Of a DNA stretch of 64,000 nucleotides, positions 26,310-35,211 are shown in pieces. Numbering within the stretch: the stretch's first letter is position 1; every line of letters begins with the position of its first letter. The notes below the pieces were generated by a model. The model searched no databases, had not been told where the DNA came from, and saw nothing but the letters and a program-made list of their open reading frames with translations. This DNA comes from Micromonospora sp. KC606 (GTDB lineage: Bacteria > Actinomycetota > Actinomycetes > Mycobacteriales > Micromonosporaceae), in NCBI RefSeq assembly GCF_004348675.1, contig NZ_SMKN01000007.1, forward strand, positions 21,989 through 85,988, in the 5' to 3' direction. A program made the translations under genes and the position numbers.

Positions 26310-26945
26310 TCAGCGAGGAACGGCGTACGCCAGTGGCACCGGTGTCGGCTGCCCCGGCCAGGTCCCGGCCAGGGTGGCGGCGCCTGGCCGCACGGCGCCA
26401 GCACCGAGCCGGCGAACGACGGCCAGCTCGACGGTATCGGTGACGATCAGCGTCGGGTCGCTGTCCGTCACCCGCAGCGGCCCGGCCACGGTGGGCGGGT
26501 CTGTCCGGTCGGCGGCGCTGCTGGTGATCTCCATGTTCGGTGCGCGGTACTCTCGCACGCCGTCGACCTCGAAGAACTCCTGTGCCTGCGCGGCGCCGCC
26601 GAGGATCGCGGCGGTCAGGACCACCGGGTAGACCGGGTCGCCGCAGGCGTCGTACACCCAGCGCGGGCCGAGCACGGAGTGGTGGACGGTGCCGACCAGT
26701 CGGTCGTCGGCGCCATCCAGCGGCGCACCGCGGTAGGTGAGCGGGACCTGGTGCACCGAGCCGTCGCCGACCCGGACCAGCAGCGTCTCGACGCCGACCG
26801 CGCCAGCCGGGTCGTCGAACCGGTACGCCGCCACTCGGGTCACCTCGGCCGGTGGTCCGCTGTCGAACCAGCCCTGCCCGGGTAACCAGGCCGCCAGGAG
26901 TTCGAGTTTGCTGGGACGCAGTTCCGCGCGATGCAACAGGGCCAT
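26310..26945 (-). CDS. Maltokinase N-terminal cap-like protein
   Basis: A 211-residue protein that matches the N-terminal cap domain of actinobacterial maltokinases and related CG0192-type proteins: ALLHRAELRPSKLELLAAWL, VAAYRFDDPAGAVGVETLLV, VPLTYRGAPLDGADDRLVGT and GPRWVYDACGDPVYPVVLTA. There is no kinase domain attached, so it is either a stand-alone partner or a protein with a separate role in sugar phosphate or glucan metabolism. ATG 26945 follows a TACGAT -10 box (complement of 26953-26958) by exactly 7 nt, so translation is probably leaderless. Confidence 0.78.
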   Translation of the reverse strand: MALLHRAELRPSKLELLAAWLPGQGWFDSGPPAEVTRVAAYRFDDPAGAVGVETLLVRVGDGSVHQVPLTYRGAPLDGADDRLVGTVHHSVLGPRWVYDACGDPVYPVVLTAAILGGAAQAQEFFEVDGVREYRAPNMEITSSAADRTDPPTVAGPLRVTDSDPTLIVTDTVELAVVRRLGAGAVRPGAATLAGTWPGQPTPVPLAYAVPR

Positions 26946-26952
26946 GCCCAAG

Positions 26953-26958
26953 ATCGTA
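26953..26958 (-). promoter_or_regulatory. -10 hexamer TACGAT for a leaderless transcript
   Basis: TACGAT on the minus strand lies 7 nt before the ATG at 26945, with no Shine-Dalgarno between. Confidence 0.55.
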
Positions 26959-27131
26959 GAGGTGTCCTTGCGGCGCAGACCCGGAGGTCGGGCCAGGCCC
27001 AGCCGCTTCGGCCCACGCGACCGACCGTCCCGCCACGAAGTGGCCACCCCGGCGCAGGCCGGCGGCGGCGGTGGTCTCGCTGGCCTGTGCCGGGGCGACC
27101 ACCAGGCAGCCGTGGTCCGTCACCGCCCCGG

Positions 27132-27701
27132 TCAGGCTGGCCAGGACCCGGCGAGGAGGTGGCGGGTGTCGGTGAGCAGTTGCGGCAGGACCTTCGTCCG
27201 GCCGATCACCGGCATGAAGTTGGCGTCGCCGCCCCACCGCGGCACCACGTGCTGGTGCAGGTGCGCGGCGATGCCGGCGCCGGCCACGCCGCCCTGGTTC
27301 ATGCCCAGGTTGAACCCGTGCGCGTTGCTCACCTTCCGGATCACCCGCATCGCCGTCTGGGTGAACACCGCCAGTTCGCCGGTCTCCTCGGCGTCCAGGT
27401 CGGTGTAGTCGGCGACGTGTCGGTACGGACAGACCAACAGATGACCCGGGTTGTACGGGTAGAGATTGAGCACCGCGAAGACGTGCGCGCCCCGCGCGAC
27501 GACCAGGCTGCGCTCGACGGGCAGGCCGGGGGCGAGGCAGAACGGGCAGCCGGCAGCCTTCTCGTAGCCACCTGCGGGGCGGTCCTCGCCCGAGACGTAG
27601 GTCATCCGGTGCGGCGTCCAGAGTCGCTCCAACCCGTCCGCCAGGCCGACGTCTCCGGTGGTGCTCCCGCCGTCGTCAGAGTGCCGCGCCGCCCCAGTCA
27701 C
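27132..27701 (-). CDS. HIT-domain nucleotide phosphorylase/hydrolase
   Basis: A 189-residue histidine-triad protein, as in the HIT protein next to thrS in mycobacteria (Ap4A phosphorylase group). CPFCLAPGL is a zinc-type CxxC. FAVLNLYPYNPGHLLVCPYR holds the nucleotide pocket, and the catalytic HxHxHxx motif is AAHLHQHVVPRW. GTG 27701 follows TAGGAT (complement of 27708-27713) by 6 nt, so a separate leaderless transcript is likely although the gene lies downstream of thrS. A role in removing diadenosine polyphosphates made by aminoacyl-tRNA synthetases is known for relatives. Confidence 0.92.
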   Translation of the reverse strand: MTGAARHSDDGGSTTGDVGLADGLERLWTPHRMTYVSGEDRPAGGYEKAAGCPFCLAPGLPVERSLVVARGAHVFAVLNLYPYNPGHLLVCPYRHVADYTDLDAEETGELAVFTQTAMRVIRKVSNAHGFNLGMNQGGVAGAGIAAHLHQHVVPRWGGDANFMPVIGRTKVLPQLLTDTRHLLAGSWPA

Positions 27702-27877
27702 ACGCCGATCCTACGGTCACCGCACCGGGTTCCAGCCAGCCGCACCGGCCAGGCGCCGGAGGTGAGCCGGGCGGCATCCCGCGCGGTCAGCTGCGGGCGG
27801 TCCGAGGCCGGTTCCCGGGTCGAGACTCCGCCCCTGAGGCGACATGTGGTGCCGCAGGTCGAAACGAACCAGGTAGC

Positions 27878-27902
27878 GGACCGCCGGCGGGGCCGGCGGT
27901 CC
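27878..27902 (-). terminator. Terminator directly after thrS
   Basis: GGACCGCCGGC and GCCGGCGGTCC form a perfect 11-bp stem with a 3-nt loop, 8 nt after the thrS stop. It separates thrS from the HIT gene. Confidence 0.75.
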
Positions 27903-27910
27903 GGGGTGGG

Positions 27911-29926
27911 TCAGTTCGCCACGGCGGACGGACCGGAGTTGGTCCGCGAGCGGACCACGTCCAGCACGTGCGTGACCGCCTCGGCGATCGGCACACCGTT
28001 GCGTTGCGAACCGTCGCGGTAGCGGAAGGAGACGGTGCCGGCGGCCACGTCGTCGTCACCGGCGATCACCATGAAGGGGATCTTCTGCTGCTGCGCGCTG
28101 CGGATCTTCTTCTGCATCCGGTCGTCTCCGGCGTCCACCTGGGCCCGGATGCCCTCGGCGCGCAGCGCCGCGACGAAGCCGTGCAGGTATTCGGTGTGGT
28201 CCTCACGGATCGGGATGCCGATCACCTGCACCGGGGCCAGCCACGCCGGGAACGCCCCCGCGTAGTGCTCGGTGAGCACACCGACGAAACGCTCGATCGA
28301 CCCGAACTTGGCACAGTGGATCATGACCGGCTGCTGCCGGGTGCCGTCGGCCGCCTGGTACTCCAGCCCGAAGCCCTTGGGCTGGTTGAAGTCGTACTGG
28401 ATGGTGGACATCTGCCAGGTGCGGCCGATCGCGTCCTTGGCCTGCACCGAGATCTTCGGCCCGTAGAAGGCCGCGCCGCCCGGGTCGGGCACCAGGTCCA
28501 GCCCGGTCTCGCGCGCACACTGCTCCAGCACCGCCGTCGCCGTCGCCCAGTCCTCCTCGGTGCCGACGAACTTCTCCGGCTTGGACTCGTCGCGGGTCGA
28601 CAACTCCAGGTAGAAGTCGTCGATGCCGAAGTCCTTCAGCAGGCCGAGCACGAAGTTCAGCAGGTGCTTGACCTCGGCCGGTGCCTGCTCCCTGGTGCAG
28701 TACGAGTGCGAGTCATCCTGCGTGAAGCCACGCACCCGGGTGAGTCCGTGGATGACGCCGGACTTCTCGTACCGGTACACCGAGCCGAACTCGAACAGCC
28801 GCATCGGCAGCTCACGGTAGGACCGCCCGCGCGAGCGGTAGATCAGGTTGTGCATCGGGCAGTTCATCGCCTTGAGGTAATAGTCCGCGCCCTCGAACTC
28901 GATGGGCGGGAACATCCCGTCGGCGTAGTACGGCAGGTGGCCCGAGGTGTGGAAGAGCCATTCCTTCGAGATGTGCGGAGTCCCGACGTACTGGAAGCCC
29001 TCTTCGATGTGGCGGGCGCGGACGTAGTCCTCCATCTCACGCTTGATCACGCCACCCTTGGGGTGGAAGACCGGCAGGCCCGAGCCGATCTCGTCGGGGA
29101 AGCTGAACAGGTCCAGGTCCGCGCCCAGCTTGCGGTGGTCGCGCCGGGCGGCCTCCTCCAGCAGTTTCAGGTACGCCTTGAGTTCGTCGCGGGTCGGCCA
29201 GGCGGTGCCGTACACCCGCTGCAACTGGGGGTTACGCTCCGAGCCGCGCCAGTAGGCGGCGGCCGATCGCATCAGCTTGAACGCGCCGATCAGCCGGGTG
29301 TTCGGCAGATGCGGGCCCCGGCAGAGATCCGACCAGCAGACCTTGTCCTCGTTCGCGGCGAGGTTGTCGTAGATGGTCAGCTCGCCGCCGCCCACCTCCA
29401 TCACCTCGGAGGAGTCCAGCCCTTCGCCCTTGATGTCGATCAGTTCCAGCTTGAACGGCTCGGCGGCCAGTTCGGCCTTCGCCTCGTCGAGGCTGCCGAA
29501 GCGTCGGCGGCGGAACCGCTGGCCGGCCTTGACGATCTCCTGCATCCGCTTCTCGAGCCTGGCCAGGTCGTCGGGCTGGAACGGCTTGTCGACGGCGAAG
29601 TCGTAGTAGAAGCCGTTCTCGATCGGCGGGCCGATGCCGAGCCTGGCCTCCGGGAAGACGTCCTGCACGGCCTGGGCGAGCACGTGCGCGGTCGAGTGGC
29701 GCAACACGTCGAGGCCGTCCGGCGTGTCGATGGCGACCGGCTCGACCTCGGTTTCCGCTGCCGGCGACCAGTCCAGGTCACGCAGCTGGCCCTGCGCGTC
29801 GCGGACCACCACGATCGCCTTCGGCCCGGTGGTGGGCAGCCCGGCCGCGGCCACCGCGTCGGCCGCCGTCGTCCCGGCGGCGACGACGACGGGGTCGGCC
29901 ACTGCGGGGGTACGAGGTGCGGACAC
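27911..29926 (-). CDS. thrS: Threonyl-tRNA synthetase
   Basis: A 671-residue class II synthetase. The N-terminal TGS domain is short. The editing domain has the [11 protein letters not shown] motif and later [15 protein letters not shown]. The catalytic core shows class II motif 2 ([20 protein letters not shown], then [20 protein letters not shown]) and zinc ligands in [16 protein letters not shown]. The anticodon-binding domain starts near [20 protein letters not shown]. All expected parts are present. The 196 bp upstream contain no T-box specifier stem that I can recognise. It heads the thrS-HIT-(insertion)-pgsA-patA-pimA block. Confidence 0.98.
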   Translation of the reverse strand: MSAPRTPAVADPVVVAAGTTAADAVAAAGLPTTGPKAIVVVRDAQGQLRDLDWSPAAETEVEPVAIDTPDGLDVLRHSTAHVLAQAVQDVFPEARLGIGPPIENGFYYDFAVDKPFQPDDLARLEKRMQEIVKAGQRFRRRRFGSLDEAKAELAAEPFKLELIDIKGEGLDSSEVMEVGGGELTIYDNLAANEDKVCWSDLCRGPHLPNTRLIGAFKLMRSAAAYWRGSERNPQLQRVYGTAWPTRDELKAYLKLLEEAARRDHRKLGADLDLFSFPDEIGSGLPVFHPKGGVIKREMEDYVRARHIEEGFQYVGTPHISKEWLFHTSGHLPYYADGMFPPIEFEGADYYLKAMNCPMHNLIYRSRGRSYRELPMRLFEFGSVYRYEKSGVIHGLTRVRGFTQDDSHSYCTREQAPAEVKHLLNFVLGLLKDFGIDDFYLELSTRDESKPEKFVGTEEDWATATAVLEQCARETGLDLVPDPGGAAFYGPKISVQAKDAIGRTWQMSTIQYDFNQPKGFGLEYQAADGTRQQPVMIHCAKFGSIERFVGVLTEHYAGAFPAWLAPVQVIGIPIREDHTEYLHGFVAALRAEGIRAQVDAGDDRMQKKIRSAQQQKIPFMVIAGDDDVAAGTVSFRYRDGSQRNGVPIAEAVTHVLDVVRSRTNSGPSAVAN

Positions 29927-30040
29927 GGTGACTCCTCAACTGCAGACGGTAAGGGTGCGCCGGTTGCCGGCTCCTGCGATGCTATCGGTCGCCCCGCTCC
30001 GCCCGGTCGCCGGGAAAGGACGACGTCGTCGGGCCCGCGT

Positions 30041-30068
30041 TGAACCTTTTCGGTCTCCCGTCCGAACT
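30041..30068 (+). promoter_or_regulatory. Possible ECF-type promoter upstream of the YcnI-like gene
   Basis: TGAACC at 30041-30046 and CGTCCGAACTA from 30059 resemble the -35 (AAC) and -10 (CGTC) elements of extracytoplasmic-function sigma promoters, with a spacing slightly shorter than usual. The gene downstream encodes an exported protein, which suits this class. Confidence 0.35.
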
Positions 30069-30122
30069 ACCGGGTGTGGCCGGAGCCGGTACCGGCCTCG
30101 TGGACACGGAATGGGGGCACCG

Positions 30123-30971
30123 ATGACGACGACCCGCGGCGGAAGCCGTCGGCACCGGACCGGGCTCGTGCTGGCCGTGGCGGTGGCCGGCGTGCTGGCC
30201 TGGCCGGCAGCGGCACTGGCGGCGGAGGTGACGACCACGCCAACCCAGGCGACGCAGGGCGACGCGGTGACATTGCACCTGGTGGTTCCGGAGGAGCGGC
30301 CGGGCGCGCGCACCGAGAAGATCGAGTTCAGGCTGCCGGAGGCCACCCCGATCGGCGAGGTGTACCCGCTGTCGGTGGACGGCTGGGCCCCGCTGATCAA
30401 CTTCCGGAACCTGGACCAGCCGGTGGCCGGCATCCATGCCCCCGGCGTCACCCAGGTGACCGCGGCGGTGACGTGGACCCGGGCCGCCGGGAAGCCCGTG
30501 CCGGGCCCGGCCCGACTCTCGCTGGCCATGGGCCCGCTGCCGCAGGTCGACCGGATGAGCTTCGAGCTGGTCCAGACGTACTCGGACGGCACGGTGGTGC
30601 GCTGGGCCGACCCGGCCGGCGGCGCTCACCCCGCCCCGACGCTGGCACTGGTGCCGCCGGCCCCCGGCGCGGCGGTCGGCCACGACCACGGCGGTGCCGC
30701 GCCCGTGGTCGCGGACACCGGCCAGGGTGGGGTGGCCGCCCTCCCGCCGGCTGCCGACGACGGTGGGCCGAGCGCCGACGTGCTGCTCGGCGGCGGCCTG
30801 CTGATCGGTCTCGGCGGCGGCGCGCTGATCGGCTGGATGGTGAGCCGCGCCCGGCACCGCGCCGAGCCGGACGACGACGAGCCCCAGGACGAGCCGTCGA
30901 CCGGGCAGCCCGCCGGTGGACAGCCGGCCGTGGACGTCCGGCCGATGGCCGAGCCGGTGGGTTCCCGCTGA
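30123..30971 (+). CDS. YcnI-like DUF1775 exported protein
   Basis: A 282-residue protein anchored by two hydrophobic ends. The signal peptide (TGLVLAVAVAGVLAWPAAAL-A) leads to AEVTTTPTQATQGDAVTLHL, the DUF1775 domain, which includes KIEFRLPEATPIGEVYPLSV and PGPARLSLAMGPLPQVDRMS. After a Pro/His/Gly linker (VGHDHGGAAPVVADTGQGG) one membrane helix (LLGGGLLIGLGGGALIGWMV) and an acidic cytoplasmic tail follow. YcnI proteins bind copper through an N-terminal His exposed by signal cleavage. Here the expected position holds Glu (AEVTT), so the metal site may differ. GGGGG 5 nt before ATG 30123 supports the start. Confidence 0.85.
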   Translation: MTTTRGGSRRHRTGLVLAVAVAGVLAWPAAALAAEVTTTPTQATQGDAVTLHLVVPEERPGARTEKIEFRLPEATPIGEVYPLSVDGWAPLINFRNLDQPVAGIHAPGVTQVTAAVTWTRAAGKPVPGPARLSLAMGPLPQVDRMSFELVQTYSDGTVVRWADPAGGAHPAPTLALVPPAPGAAVGHDHGGAAPVVADTGQGGVAALPPAADDGGPSADVLLGGGLLIGLGGGALIGWMVSRARHRAEPDDDEPQDEPSTGQPAGGQPAVDVRPMAEPVGSR

Positions 30972-30973
30972 GG

Positions 30974-31894
30974 TCAGCGCACCCACCCCGGCAGCGGCTC
31001 CCGGGCCGCCAGCCAGCCGCCGGGCACCCCGCCCGGGGTGCCCACCCCGGCGTACGCGGCGACCACCGCTCCGGCGATCGCGGCGGTGGTGTCGACGTCC
31101 CCGCCGGCCTCGACGCAGGCCCGGACCGCGGCCGGATAATCCGACAGGTGGGTGGCGGCAACCCAGAGGGTGAAGGCCACGGTGTCCTGGGCGGTGACCC
31201 GGGAGCCGTTGCCGAGTGCCGCCACCGCCTCCGGCACCGGCCGGCCGAGCAGGGTGGCGGCCCGCCGTACCCCGGCGGCGACCGCGCCGGCGGGGTCGAG
31301 CGCGCCGGTGACGGCGGCCAGCAACCGGGCCGGGTCGGGTCGGTCGCCGTCGAGCCGCGCGCGGGCGGCGAGCGAGGCGGCGACGGCCACCGCGATCGCC
31401 CCGGCGACCCCCTCCGGGTGGGCGTGGGTTACCTCGGCGCTGACCCGGGCCTGAGCGGCGGCCCGGGCGGTGGAGTCGGCGAACCAGGCGCCGAGCGGCC
31501 CGACCCGCATCGCCGCCCCGTTGCCGCAGGAGCCCTGTCCGTCGAAGGCCGAGGCGGCGGCCACCGGCCAGGGCGTGCCGGTGCGGATCAGGCGCAGGAT
31601 CGCCACCGCACCGGGCCCGTAGCCGCGGTACGGCTCGCACCGCTCGGCGAAGGCGAGCGCCAGCCGGTCCTGGTCGACGCCGCCGTGGGCGGCGAGTTCG
31701 GCCAGCACGGAGCAGGCCATCTCGGTGTCGTCGGTCCACTGCCAGGGTGGCGGGGGGAGCCGGTCGGCGGCCAGGTCCGCCGCGTGCCGGCCGGGCACGA
31801 AGAACTGCGAACCGAGGGCGTCGCCCACGGAGAGGCCGGCCAGGCTGTCCCGGGCCAGGGCCAGCCGGGCGTCAGGGAACAGGGTGAACGCCAT
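30974..31894 (-). CDS. ADP-ribosylglycohydrolase family protein
   Basis: A 306-residue member of the ADP-ribosylglycohydrolase (DraG/ARH) family. Both metal-binding signatures are present: WQWTDDTEMACSVL near the N-terminus and CVEAGGDVDTTAAIAGAVVA near the C-terminus. GLSVGDALGSQFF and GQGSCGNGAAMRVGPLGAWF are also typical. It removes ADP-ribose from proteins or small molecules; the target is unknown. It is convergent with the YcnI-like gene (2-bp gap) and divergent from the OmpR-type response regulator. Confidence 0.92.
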   Translation of the reverse strand: MAFTLFPDARLALARDSLAGLSVGDALGSQFFVPGRHAADLAADRLPPPPWQWTDDTEMACSVLAELAAHGGVDQDRLALAFAERCEPYRGYGPGAVAILRLIRTGTPWPVAAASAFDGQGSCGNGAAMRVGPLGAWFADSTARAAAQARVSAEVTHAHPEGVAGAIAVAVAASLAARARLDGDRPDPARLLAAVTGALDPAGAVAAGVRRAATLLGRPVPEAVAALGNGSRVTAQDTVAFTLWVAATHLSDYPAAVRACVEAGGDVDTTAAIAGAVVAAYAGVGTPGGVPGGWLAAREPLPGWVR

Positions 31895-31967
31895 CGTCGT
31901 GCCAGCTTGCCTGGTTCGGAGGAACGTCGCAACGTGATCAACTTGCCACCGGCAGTACGGTGCTGAC

Positions 31968-32657
31968 GTGGCAACCGTGCTCCTGGTCGAAGACGACCAC
32001 GTCGTCCGCGGCGCGATGTTGCGCTCCCTGACCGAGCGGGGGCACGCGGTGCACGCCGTCGGCACGGCGTTGGACGCGTTGCGCCGGGTCGCCGCCGAGG
32101 CCCCCGATCTCGTCGTGCTCGACCTGGGCCTGCCCGACCTGGACGGCTCGGACGCACTGCGGATGCTGCGCGGCATCACCGACGTGCCGGTCATCATCGC
32201 CACCGCCCGCGACGACGAGCAGTCGGTGGTCCGACTGTTGCGCGCTGGCGCGGACGACTACATGGTCAAGCCCTTCACCGGCGCCCACCTGGACGCCCGG
32301 ATCACCACGGTGCTGCGCCGGGCCGGTCGGGCCAGCCGGGCGGTCCCGCCGGCGGCGCACACCGTCGGTGGCCTGCGGGTGGACGTGGGCGAGCGCAGCG
32401 CGGTACTCGACGGGGAGCCGCTGGCGCTGACCCGCAAGGAGTTCGACCTGCTGGCGTATCTCGCCGCACGACCCGGCCGGGTAGTGTCCCGACGGGAGCT
32501 CTTGGAGGAGGTATGGCGGCAGCCGTCGGTCGGCGAGGACCAGACCATCGACGTTCACCTGTACTGGCTGCGCCGAAAGATGGGCGAGTCCGCGGCGAAG
32601 CCCCGCTACCTGCGCACCGTGCGGGGGGTGGGCTTCCGGCTGGTGGCCCCGGACTGA
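31968..32657 (+). CDS. Response regulator, OmpR family
   Basis: A 229-residue transcription factor. The receiver has E8-D9-D10 in LLVEDDHVVRG, phosphoacceptor D52 in VVLDLGLPDLDGSD, and K101 in YMVKPFTGAHLDARI. The winged-helix output domain reads LALTRKEFDLLAYLAARPGR, VVSRRELLEEVWRQP, DQTIDVHLYWLRRKMGE and LRTVRGVGFRLV. GTG 31968 lies 6 nt after a TACGGT -10 hexamer (31956-31961) with no ribosome binding site, so it is probably leaderless. The next gene is its histidine kinase. Confidence 0.95.
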   Translation: MATVLLVEDDHVVRGAMLRSLTERGHAVHAVGTALDALRRVAAEAPDLVVLDLGLPDLDGSDALRMLRGITDVPVIIATARDDEQSVVRLLRAGADDYMVKPFTGAHLDARITTVLRRAGRASRAVPPAAHTVGGLRVDVGERSAVLDGEPLALTRKEFDLLAYLAARPGRVVSRRELLEEVWRQPSVGEDQTIDVHLYWLRRKMGESAAKPRYLRTVRGVGFRLVAPD

Positions 32658-34081
32658 GGCTGGCGCTGGCGTACCTCACCGCCGGCATGTGCGCGCTGGT
32701 CGCGCTCGCCTTCCTGGTGCCCCTCGGGCTGACCCTGCGCGACGGGGTCCGCGACGCGGCGCTGGCCGACGCGGCGCGGCGCGGCGCGCTGGTCACCGGG
32801 GCGCTCGCGGTGAGCACCGAGCCGGCGGAGGTGCGCCGGGCCGTGGAGGCCACCGGCGACGACCCGGCCACCCGGCCGGTGGTGTACGGGCTGGGCGGCG
32901 TGCAGCCGGCCGGCCGCGCCGCCGAGGACGACCTGGACCGGGCCCGGACCCAGCGGCGGTCGGTGGTCACCGACGTCGACGGCGGCGTGCTCCGGCTCGA
33001 TCCGGTGGTGCTCGACGACCGGATCGCCGTGGTGGAGACCTTCGTCCCCGAGGCCGAGTTGAGCGAGGGTGTCGGCGGCACGTGGCTGCTGCTGGCCGCG
33101 GTCGCCGTGGCGCTGGTCGGCGCGGCGGTGATCGTGGTGGACCGGGTCGCGGCGCGGGCGGTCGACGCCACGAAGGGGCTGGTCCTGGCGGCCATGGCGG
33201 TCGGCGACGGCGACCTGGGTGTCCGGCTGGAGCCCAGCGGCCCCCGGGAACTGGCCGAGGCGGGGTACGCCTTCAACCGGATGGCGGACCGGCTGGACGC
33301 CGCCCGCACCGACGAGCGGGAGCTTGTGGCGGACCTGTCGCACCGGCTGCGCACCCCGCTGACCGTGCTGCGGCTGGACGCCGAGGGGCTGGACTCGGAC
33401 GACACCGGCGTCGGCGCGTTCAGCCCGGCGGAGCTGGACCGGCGGCGGACGATCCGGCGGATCCGGCAGGCGATCGTCACCCTGGAGGGTGAGATCGACG
33501 TCCTGATCAAGACCACCCGCAAGGCGGTCACCCACGACGCCGGGCCGGCGGAGTGCGATGTCAGCGAGGTGGTCCGGAACCGGATGGTCTTCTGGGCGGC
33601 GCTGGCGGGCGACCAGAACCGCCCGTACCAGGTGATCGGTGCCCAGTTACGCATCCCCGCGCCGGTCCCCCGGGCCGAGTTGGCCGCCGCGCTGGACGCG
33701 GTGATCGGCAACGTCTTCCGCTACACCCCGCAAGGGACCGCGTTCGAGGTGGCGGTCTCCCGCCGGGACGGCTACGTGGCGATCCGCGTCGACGACGCCG
33801 GACCGGGCATCCCCGACCCGGACCGGGCGCTGCGTCGCGGCGCCAGCGACCAGGGTTCCACCGGGCTGGGGCTGGACATCGCCAAACGGGTGGCGTTGCA
33901 GGCCAACGGCTCGGTGAGCATCGACCGGGCCCGGCTCGGCGGGGCGAGCGTGGTGATGCTGCTGGCGGATCCGGCGGCGACGCCCCGACAGGTCAGCCGG
34001 TTCGGGCTGGTCGGCCGGATGGCGCGCGAGGTCCGCGAGCAGAAGACCAACGGCCGCCGCTGGCCCCGCCGGCGTCCCTGA
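32654..34081 (+). CDS. Sensor histidine kinase with HAMP linker
   Basis: About 475 residues. Two membrane helices (LALAYLTAGMCALVALAFLV and WLLLAAVAVALVGAAVIVV) flank an extracellular domain of about 110 residues. A HAMP-type linker is followed by the phosphoacceptor helix ELVADLSHRLRTPLTVLRLD. The ATPase domain has an N-box (LDAVIGNVFRYTPQG) and G-boxes (RVDDAGPGIPDP and GSTGLGLDIAKRVALQANGS). No ATG, GTG or TTG lies in frame at the right place. The best start is a CTG at 32654 that overlaps the regulator stop (CTGA); the first in-frame ATG (at about residue 13) would cut into the first helix. The stop lies within a 20-bp tandem repeat. Confidence 0.88.
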   Translation: MRLALAYLTAGMCALVALAFLVPLGLTLRDGVRDAALADAARRGALVTGALAVSTEPAEVRRAVEATGDDPATRPVVYGLGGVQPAGRAAEDDLDRARTQRRSVVTDVDGGVLRLDPVVLDDRIAVVETFVPEAELSEGVGGTWLLLAAVAVALVGAAVIVVDRVAARAVDATKGLVLAAMAVGDGDLGVRLEPSGPRELAEAGYAFNRMADRLDAARTDERELVADLSHRLRTPLTVLRLDAEGLDSDDTGVGAFSPAELDRRRTIRRIRQAIVTLEGEIDVLIKTTRKAVTHDAGPAECDVSEVVRNRMVFWAALAGDQNRPYQVIGAQLRIPAPVPRAELAAALDAVIGNVFRYTPQGTAFEVAVSRRDGYVAIRVDDAGPGIPDPDRALRRGASDQGSTGLGLDIAKRVALQANGSVSIDRARLGGASVVMLLADPAATPRQVSRFGLVGRMAREVREQKTNGRRWPRRRP

Positions 34082-34123
34082 CGCCCCGCCGGCGTCCCTG
34101 ACGCCCCGCCGGCGTGCCTGGTG
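34064..34123. repeat. 20-bp tandem repeat, three units, at the end of the kinase gene
   Basis: CCCCGCCGGCGTCCCTGACG is repeated exactly at 34064-34083 and 34084-34103, with a third diverged copy at 34104-34123. The kinase stop codon (34079-34081) lies at the end of unit 1. Each unit contains the self-complementary GCCGGC. Confidence 0.85.
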
Positions 34124-34182
34124 CCACCGGGTGCCCGGCCGCGTCGCGCGTCCATCTCCTCCCGGCCTGGGGCGCCGCCTGC

Positions 34183-35211
34183 TCAGCTCGGCGGTCCGGC
34201 CGCCGCATACGCGTCGATCTCGGCGCTGATCCGGGCCTTCTCCCCCGGTGCGAGGAACGAGGCGGTCACCGCGTCCTTCGCCAGCGCGGCCAGTCGGTTC
34301 GCATCGGCGTCGAGCAGCCGGGCGGCCACGGCGTACTCGTCGTTGAGGGTGGTGCCGAACATCGGGGGGTCGTCGGAGTTCACGGTGACCAACACGCCCG
34401 CGTCGACCAACCGCCGCAGCGGGTGGGCGGAGATGTCGGAGACCGCCCGGGTCCGCACGTTGGAGGTCGGGCAGACCTCCAGCGCGATCCGGTGCTCGGC
34501 CAGGTACGCCAGCAGCTCCGGGTCGTCGGCGGCCGAGATGCCGTGGCCGATCCGCTCCGCGCCGAGTTCGCGCAACGCGTCCCAGACCGTCTGCGGGCCG
34601 GTGGTCTCCCCAGCGTGCGGCACCGACCGCAGCCCGGCCGCCCTGGCCCGGTCGAAGTACGGCTTGAACTGCGGCCGGGGCACACCGATCTCCGGGCCGC
34701 CCAGGCCGAAGCTGATCAGCCCGTCGGGCCGCTCCTCCAGCGCGATGCGCAGGGTCTCCTCGGCGGCCGGCAGCCCGGCCTCGCCCGGAATGTCGAAGCA
34801 CCAGCGCAGGGCGATGCCGAAGTCGACCTCGGCCCGCTTACGGGCGTCCTCGATCGCCTCGCAGAACGCCGGGGCGGGGATACCGCGGCGTACGTGCGAG
34901 TACGGGGTGACGGTCAGCTCGGCGTACCGGACCTGCTGCCGGGCCAGTTCGCGGGCGACCTCGTGGGTGAGGATCCAGACGTCCTCGGGATCGCGGATCA
35001 GGTCCACCACGCTCAGGTAGACCTCGATGAAGTGGGCGAAGTCGCGGAAGGCGAAGTAGTCGGCCAACGCCTGCGGGTCGGCCGGGACAGGGCTGCGCCC
35101 CTCGTGCCGCGCGGCCAACTCGGCCACGATGCGGGGCGAGGCGGAGCCCACGTGGTGCACGTGCAGCTCCACCTTGGGCAGGCCGGCGATGAAGGTGGGC
35201 AGGTCGGTCAC
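34183..35211 (-). CDS. Adenosine deaminase family protein
   Basis: A 342-residue metal-dependent deaminase. The zinc ligands are in KVELHVHHVGSAS (HxH), in SVPHAGETTGPQT (His and catalytic Glu) and in VTVNSDDPPMFGTTLNDEY (Asp-Asp). RIGHGISAADDPELLAYLAE and LEVCPTSNVRTRAVS are also family motifs. It converts adenosine or a related aminopurine nucleoside to the 6-oxo product. The N-terminal HVHH, rather than HLHLDG, marks a subgroup whose exact substrate may differ from adenosine. GTG 35211 overlaps the methyltransferase stop by 4 nt (GTGA), so the two are coupled. Confidence 0.92.
   Translation of the reverse strand: MTDLPTFIAGLPKVELHVHHVGSASPRIVAELAARHEGRSPVPADPQALADYFAFRDFAHFIEVYLSVVDLIRDPEDVWILTHEVARELARQQVRYAELTVTPYSHVRRGIPAPAFCEAIEDARKRAEVDFGIALRWCFDIPGEAGLPAAEETLRIALEERPDGLISFGLGGPEIGVPRPQFKPYFDRARAAGLRSVPHAGETTGPQTVWDALRELGAERIGHGISAADDPELLAYLAEHRIALEVCPTSNVRTRAVSDISAHPLRRLVDAGVLVTVNSDDPPMFGTTLNDEYAVAARLLDADANRLAALAKDAVTASFLAPGEKARISAEIDAYAAAGPPS

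Noticed and set aside
29927..30122. T-box or other riboswitch upstream of thrS
   Set aside because: No specifier loop, antiterminator or T-box consensus could be found in the short G+C-rich leader.
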